NCBI RefSeq assembly: GCF_016802725.1
Contig: NC_052672.1
Location: forward strand, 6,353,685 to 6,417,684
From: Solenopsis invicta
Taxonomy: Eukaryota > Arthropoda > Insecta > Hymenoptera > Formicidae
Direction: 5' to 3'
DNA length: 64,000 nt
This document shows positions 60,646 to 64,000 of the stretch, one piece after another; within the stretch, counting starts at the first letter, position 1, and every line of letters starts with the position of its first letter. The position numbers and the translations under genes were made by a program. The notes under the pieces are model-generated. The model did not search any database. It had not been told where the DNA came from and saw only the letters and a program-made list of their open reading frames with translations.

Positions 60646-62170
60646 TTTTATTTTCAATACTATTTAATATTTTATAATTTATTTCCTGCACAAAGAATCA
60701 AAGAAATAAAGAAATTTAGAACATATATTAGTGAGCAAATGTTCAGTCAAAGATAAAAACAATGATAAAATATTCTATTCTAGCCATCGAATGTGTAAAG
60801 AAAAGTGGGAGAGACAACTACAGTCTACAAGAACAAATAATAGTATCGATGGTCAAATGAATGTGTTCTGATTAATGCTAGGATTAATTCATTGTTAGGA
60901 CAAGCTGAGGACATTATTCAAGAAAATTATATTTTACTTTTTGAAAATATACAAAAAATACTAATTTAAGTTAATAAATATTTAATGCGAAATACTCCTT
61001 TTATCTATTTATTCTTCAAATTTTGCTAATTATTGGAACTTTTGAGCAGCACTATATACACGATTTCTTCCTCATAAAAGTATAAAAAAAATAATCAGAC
61101 TACAGTAACTCTTACAATATTTTGCTTCACGTACTTCAGTAGTTATCGACAATTCTATTATTTTCGATTTGTTATTCTCGCAATATCCACGCAATATTTA
61201 ATGTAACATTTATTTTTCTTGAAATGGGGAAAGCTGATGGAAAAATTTTCCATTAATTTGAATCTCTTTTAACTGCTAGCTGATGGGAAAATCTCCATTA
61301 ATTTTTATCGTTTTAGCGATGCAATACCAATTCGCGTCACGTTATCAATTCGCCATAGATATTTGCGGTCAGATCGTAGATGTACACGTGAAACGAATCT
61401 TTCAATACGAATTGGGTGACAACACAGATACTCATGAATATTTCGAATCTTTCCATACCAGTTGAGTGAAATTACGCACGTATCTCAAATTTCTCGGTCA
61501 TGGCGCTTTGGAATTGTAATACCTGTTCTCCGAGTGGTTGGCATACCGAAACAGTTAATGAATCAATTACTGCGCAAGCTGTGACTCAATCTTTTCTCGC
61601 TGAAAAATTGAATTATCTCTTCTGTCAGAGATCGCAATCATTAATTTTCAAATTAAATAGAAATTGCGATTTTTGTGAAACGCACATTTCTGTCAGAGAA
61701 ACAATTACAAACGTTTTTTTTTCATCTTTATATATGATATTATGCTTTTGAAAATATTGTTTCTTCTTTTATATTCTGATGCATTTAATAAAAAATTACT
61801 CGAAGTTTTTTCCTACGCGTTACTGCAACAGAATGTTGTAAATATTCCGAGTTGTATTCAAACTACGTGATACTTTTATTTATATTATTTTTCGTCTACG
61901 TGCCAATGGCTGTGTTGTAATCAACAACATTGTAACCAATATTCCGTCAGTTCTTCGGGCTGCATTTTCCAATTTATATCTCTTCCGTAATATCATGCAC
62001 ACGTTTTCGACGTATTAAAGCTTCTTGCACAGTTCCGCTTTTCTCATCTCTTCGACAAATTTCTCACCAATCGCTGAGTACGTTTGTTTAATTTTAAATA
62101 CAAGGTATATCACGTAGAATATAATAACTTTTTCATTTTTTTCCAACATTACCTATTGCTACATCTGTTG

Positions 62171-62280
62171 TAATATATATATATATATATATATAAAATA
62201 CACAATGAATTATTGGTTCTAACTTAACTATCGAATCGTTGAATATATATATATATATATATATAAAATACACAATGAAT
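62171..62280. repeat. 70-bp tandem duplication containing (TA)n
   Basis: A block of (TA)n followed by AAAATACACAATGAATTATTGG occurs twice at a 70-base step, almost identical, so the event is recent. Confidence 0.93.
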
Positions 62281-62564
62281 TATTGGCTATAACTAAATCT
62301 TCGAATCTATACGAATCGTCGATTTTGCAAACACTTTTTATAAACAAGTAATTTATAGACGGCAAATAAAAGAAGAATATCTCATTTTTTTCTCATTTGC
62401 AATACGAACGATTCAATATTGATTGTGTATCTTGAAAATATTTTCTACAAATATTTACATGAATAATTTCCCTCTAAATTATAATTTAAGGAAAATTTTC
62501 TCTGCATTTAGGGAGGAAAACGTTATTGATTCGGATCAGAAATGACTCATGTCAATATAATTGA

Positions 62565-62899
62565 TACACTGTTAAATATTAAAAGATCAAATTTAAACTA
62601 ATTTCTTGAGTTAAACATTATTTTGTCATTTTTAACTTTTATATGTCAAAAATATTTTAATATAAAATGTGATATAATAAAATGTAATAAAATGTGATGT
62701 AATATAAATGTGATTGTAAAACACAACTATATCTAAATAATCCGTTTCTATAATTAAATTGCTTAGTTATAAAGTAATTAATGTTTGTATTATCGTGTGC
62801 ATCTAGTGAATAATAAATTAAGTTTAAATCAAATTGAATACATTTTTCGAATTAAATTAACTCCATTATTTCAGTTAAATTAACTTTTTTTTAACAGTG
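62565..62899. mobile_element. CACTGTTAA-ended element in intron 2
   Basis: It begins TACACTGTTAAATATTAAAAG and ends AACTTTTTTTTAACAGTGG, with the same ends as the 24493 element but a different interior. About 335 bases, non-coding. Confidence 0.6.
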
Positions 62900-63291
62900 G
62901 CAAAACTGAAACGATTCAAAGAGTAACTCAAAATGGATACAATCCGACATTACGAATTTAACAGTGCACACAGACAGCGTAATTACATTTAGCTCACATG
63001 TGCCTATGAAAATATAATGTTCTTTCACAGAGCATAAAGCACATAACGTAAAATTGCGAATTTTTTTTAAAGCCCAACGCTAAGATATTCATTTGCCTGG
63101 ACTGTTTATTATTTCAACTAGATTTGCTTCGCGTTCATTCACATACGTTTGCCTTCACATACGTATATCTAGGCCATGCAGTTATAGCATAACTATAATG
63201 AAGCCTAAATATAATCGTCGAGACGTTTGTCTGCCCCAAAAGCATCTAAAATGAGAAATTTTAGTTTATATGGAAGCGTGCTCCCATATAT

Positions 63292-63408
63292 GATTCCAAA
63301 AATATTAGGAATAAAAATAGAACGTTTATTGAAAGCAATTGCCATGTACGATTCCAAAAATATTGAGAATAGAAATAGGACATTTGAAGCATGTAAATGG
63401 CACTGCAC
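63292..63408. repeat. 58-bp tandem duplication close to exon 3
   Basis: GATTCCAAAAATATTAGGAATA at 63292 recurs as GATTCCAAAAATATTGAGAATA at 63350. The overlapping open frames on both strands (63205-63514) are therefore not good evidence for a gene. Confidence 0.8.
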
Positions 63409-63686
63409 GTGGTATAACCCATTCATCTTCGTACCATTATCCATTTCGGTCGGGCGTATTTACTTTTTATGTGTCAAATCCAAACTTTCTAAGCGACTAA
63501 ATTTGTCTAAATAATAACGTTTAATTTACATTCATAATCGTGATAATTAGAGGCGTTTATCCACGCCCACTTGTCATTTGCATAATCGATACTGCAATTG
63601 CGATATCATATCGCGCTTAAGCTAAACGCGGAATTGCATTTCCGGCTTGTCAAACCCGTTGAGTTTCCGATTGTGCGTTCTCGCAG

Positions 63687-64000
63687 GTACGAAGGGGGCT
63701 GCACAGGCTGCAGGACGCGCTGGCCTTGGTGGAGAAAAACACGCTGGGCCTGCAGACAAACTGCGCCTCTGTCGCCGAGGAGGTGGACGAGATTTATCGG
63801 AGGCTGAGCAAGGCTTTGAAAGACCGCACGGAACATCTGCGTAACGAGGTCGATCGATACCTCGGCACTGAGCTCAGAGGCCTGATTCAGCTCAAAGAGA
63901 ATCTCGAATTGGAAATCGCGAATATCCAGAGCAACTGCGATCTGGCGGAGGCGCACATAAACGAAAATGTGCCGTGGGACGACGCCGAGCTTCTGGACAC
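63687..64000 (+). CDS. tn: TRIM-NHL E3 ubiquitin ligase, coding exon 3 (cut by window end): coiled coil
   Basis: Third coding exon. It starts after a TTCTCGCAG acceptor in phase 0 and is still open at the last base of the window: 104 complete codons (residues 139-242) plus two bases. The translation starts VRRGLHRLQDALALVEKN and is rich in Leu, Glu, Arg and Lys with heptad-like spacing to about residue 225. This fits the BBC-type coiled coil that follows the B-box in TRIM proteins and drives antiparallel dimer formation. The stretch ending PWDDAELLDT leaves the helix. NHL repeats, expected at the C-terminus of this family, are not in the window, so the protein is seen only as its N-terminal quarter or less. 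The exon is GC-rich, unlike the AT-rich intron before it. An antisense 116-codon frame over it (63606-63956) is a shadow. Confidence 0.9.

Larger units (their letters stand above)
55690..63686 (+). other. Intron 2 of the TRIM-NHL gene
   Basis: GT..AG intron of about 8.0 kb between the B-box and coiled-coil exons. Contents in order: a family C palindromic MITE near 56250-56505, a moderately GC-rich piece at 56640-57060, a three-unit tandem repeat at 57240-58305, a GC-rich block at 58320-60430 with an 18-bp direct duplication and a diverged duplicated segment, AT-rich DNA with an inverted repeat near 60548-60645, a 70-bp tandem duplication at 62171-62280, a CACTGTTAA-ended element at 62565-62899, and a 58-bp duplication at 63292-63408. 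I see no additional exon, though a short alternative exon in the GC-rich block cannot be excluded. Confidence 0.85.

Noticed and set aside
1..64000. tRNA, rRNA and well-known microRNA genes
   Set aside because: No A/B-box pairs with a cloverleaf and no remembered insect microRNA seeds (let-7, miR-1, bantam, miR-184 and similar) were found by eye. A covariance-model scan would be decisive.

Overview
The window looks like nuclear DNA from an insect, most probably a hymenopteran. It has AT-rich stretches alternating with CpG-bearing GC-rich islands, spliceosomal introns with GT..AG borders, a decayed mariner transposase, a piggyBac C-terminus, and many short transposons with terminal inverted repeats (TIRs). 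The order is an inference from general character. Nothing in the sequence is bacterial or viral.

Only one gene can be read with confidence. It is on the + strand at the right edge: three phase-0 coding exons (53858-54037, 55456-55689 and 63687 to beyond the window end). They encode the N-terminus of a TRIM-NHL E3 ubiquitin ligase: RING finger, B-box-like zinc region and start of the coiled coil. I identify it as the insect thin / TRIM32 / NHL-1 type protein. The start codon lies two bases after a splice acceptor, so the promoter and 5' UTR must be further left. The GC-rich island at 46.35-47.0 kb, with an insect-type TCAGT initiator, is the best candidate. The remaining coding exons, including any NHL repeats, lie beyond base 64000.

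Left of the gene, about 53 kb is a mosaic of mobile-element debris and unique DNA. 0-16 kb: three copies of an approximately 0.7-1.1 kb TIR element (family A), two copies of an approximately 0.9-1.0 kb TIR element (family B), two of the three copies of a palindromic MITE (family C), a 150 bp near-perfect hairpin, a 470 bp TIR element, and a strongly strand-asymmetric purine/pyrimidine region around a (TCG)n run near 9.6 kb. 16.7-17.1 kb: a frameshifted, unrecognised coding-like fragment on the minus strand. 17.5-19.1 kb: five diverged tandem units of about 310 bp. 20.6-21.84 kb: a large GC-rich foldback whose arms both encode the same short peptide start, with a second palindrome in its loop. 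23-26 kb: small TIR elements and an approximately 1.2 kb dispersed family (family E). 28.9-29.5 kb: an internally deleted mariner. 40.2-40.5 kb: a doubly nested hairpin. 42.1-42.5 kb: a GATTCGATT-rich element. 44.8-46.3 kb: piggyBac debris between direct repeats. 47.8-49.1 kb: a second family E element.

The introns of the ligase gene are also loaded with repeats: a microsatellite and a MITE in intron 1; a family C MITE, a three-unit tandem repeat of about 0.4-0.5 kb, a CACTGTTAA-ended element and recent small duplications in intron 2. I found no convincing second protein gene, tRNA, rRNA or known microRNA by eye. No finding amounts to a demonstrated new system. The most unusual object is the 20.6-21.84 kb foldback with matching coding-like arms.
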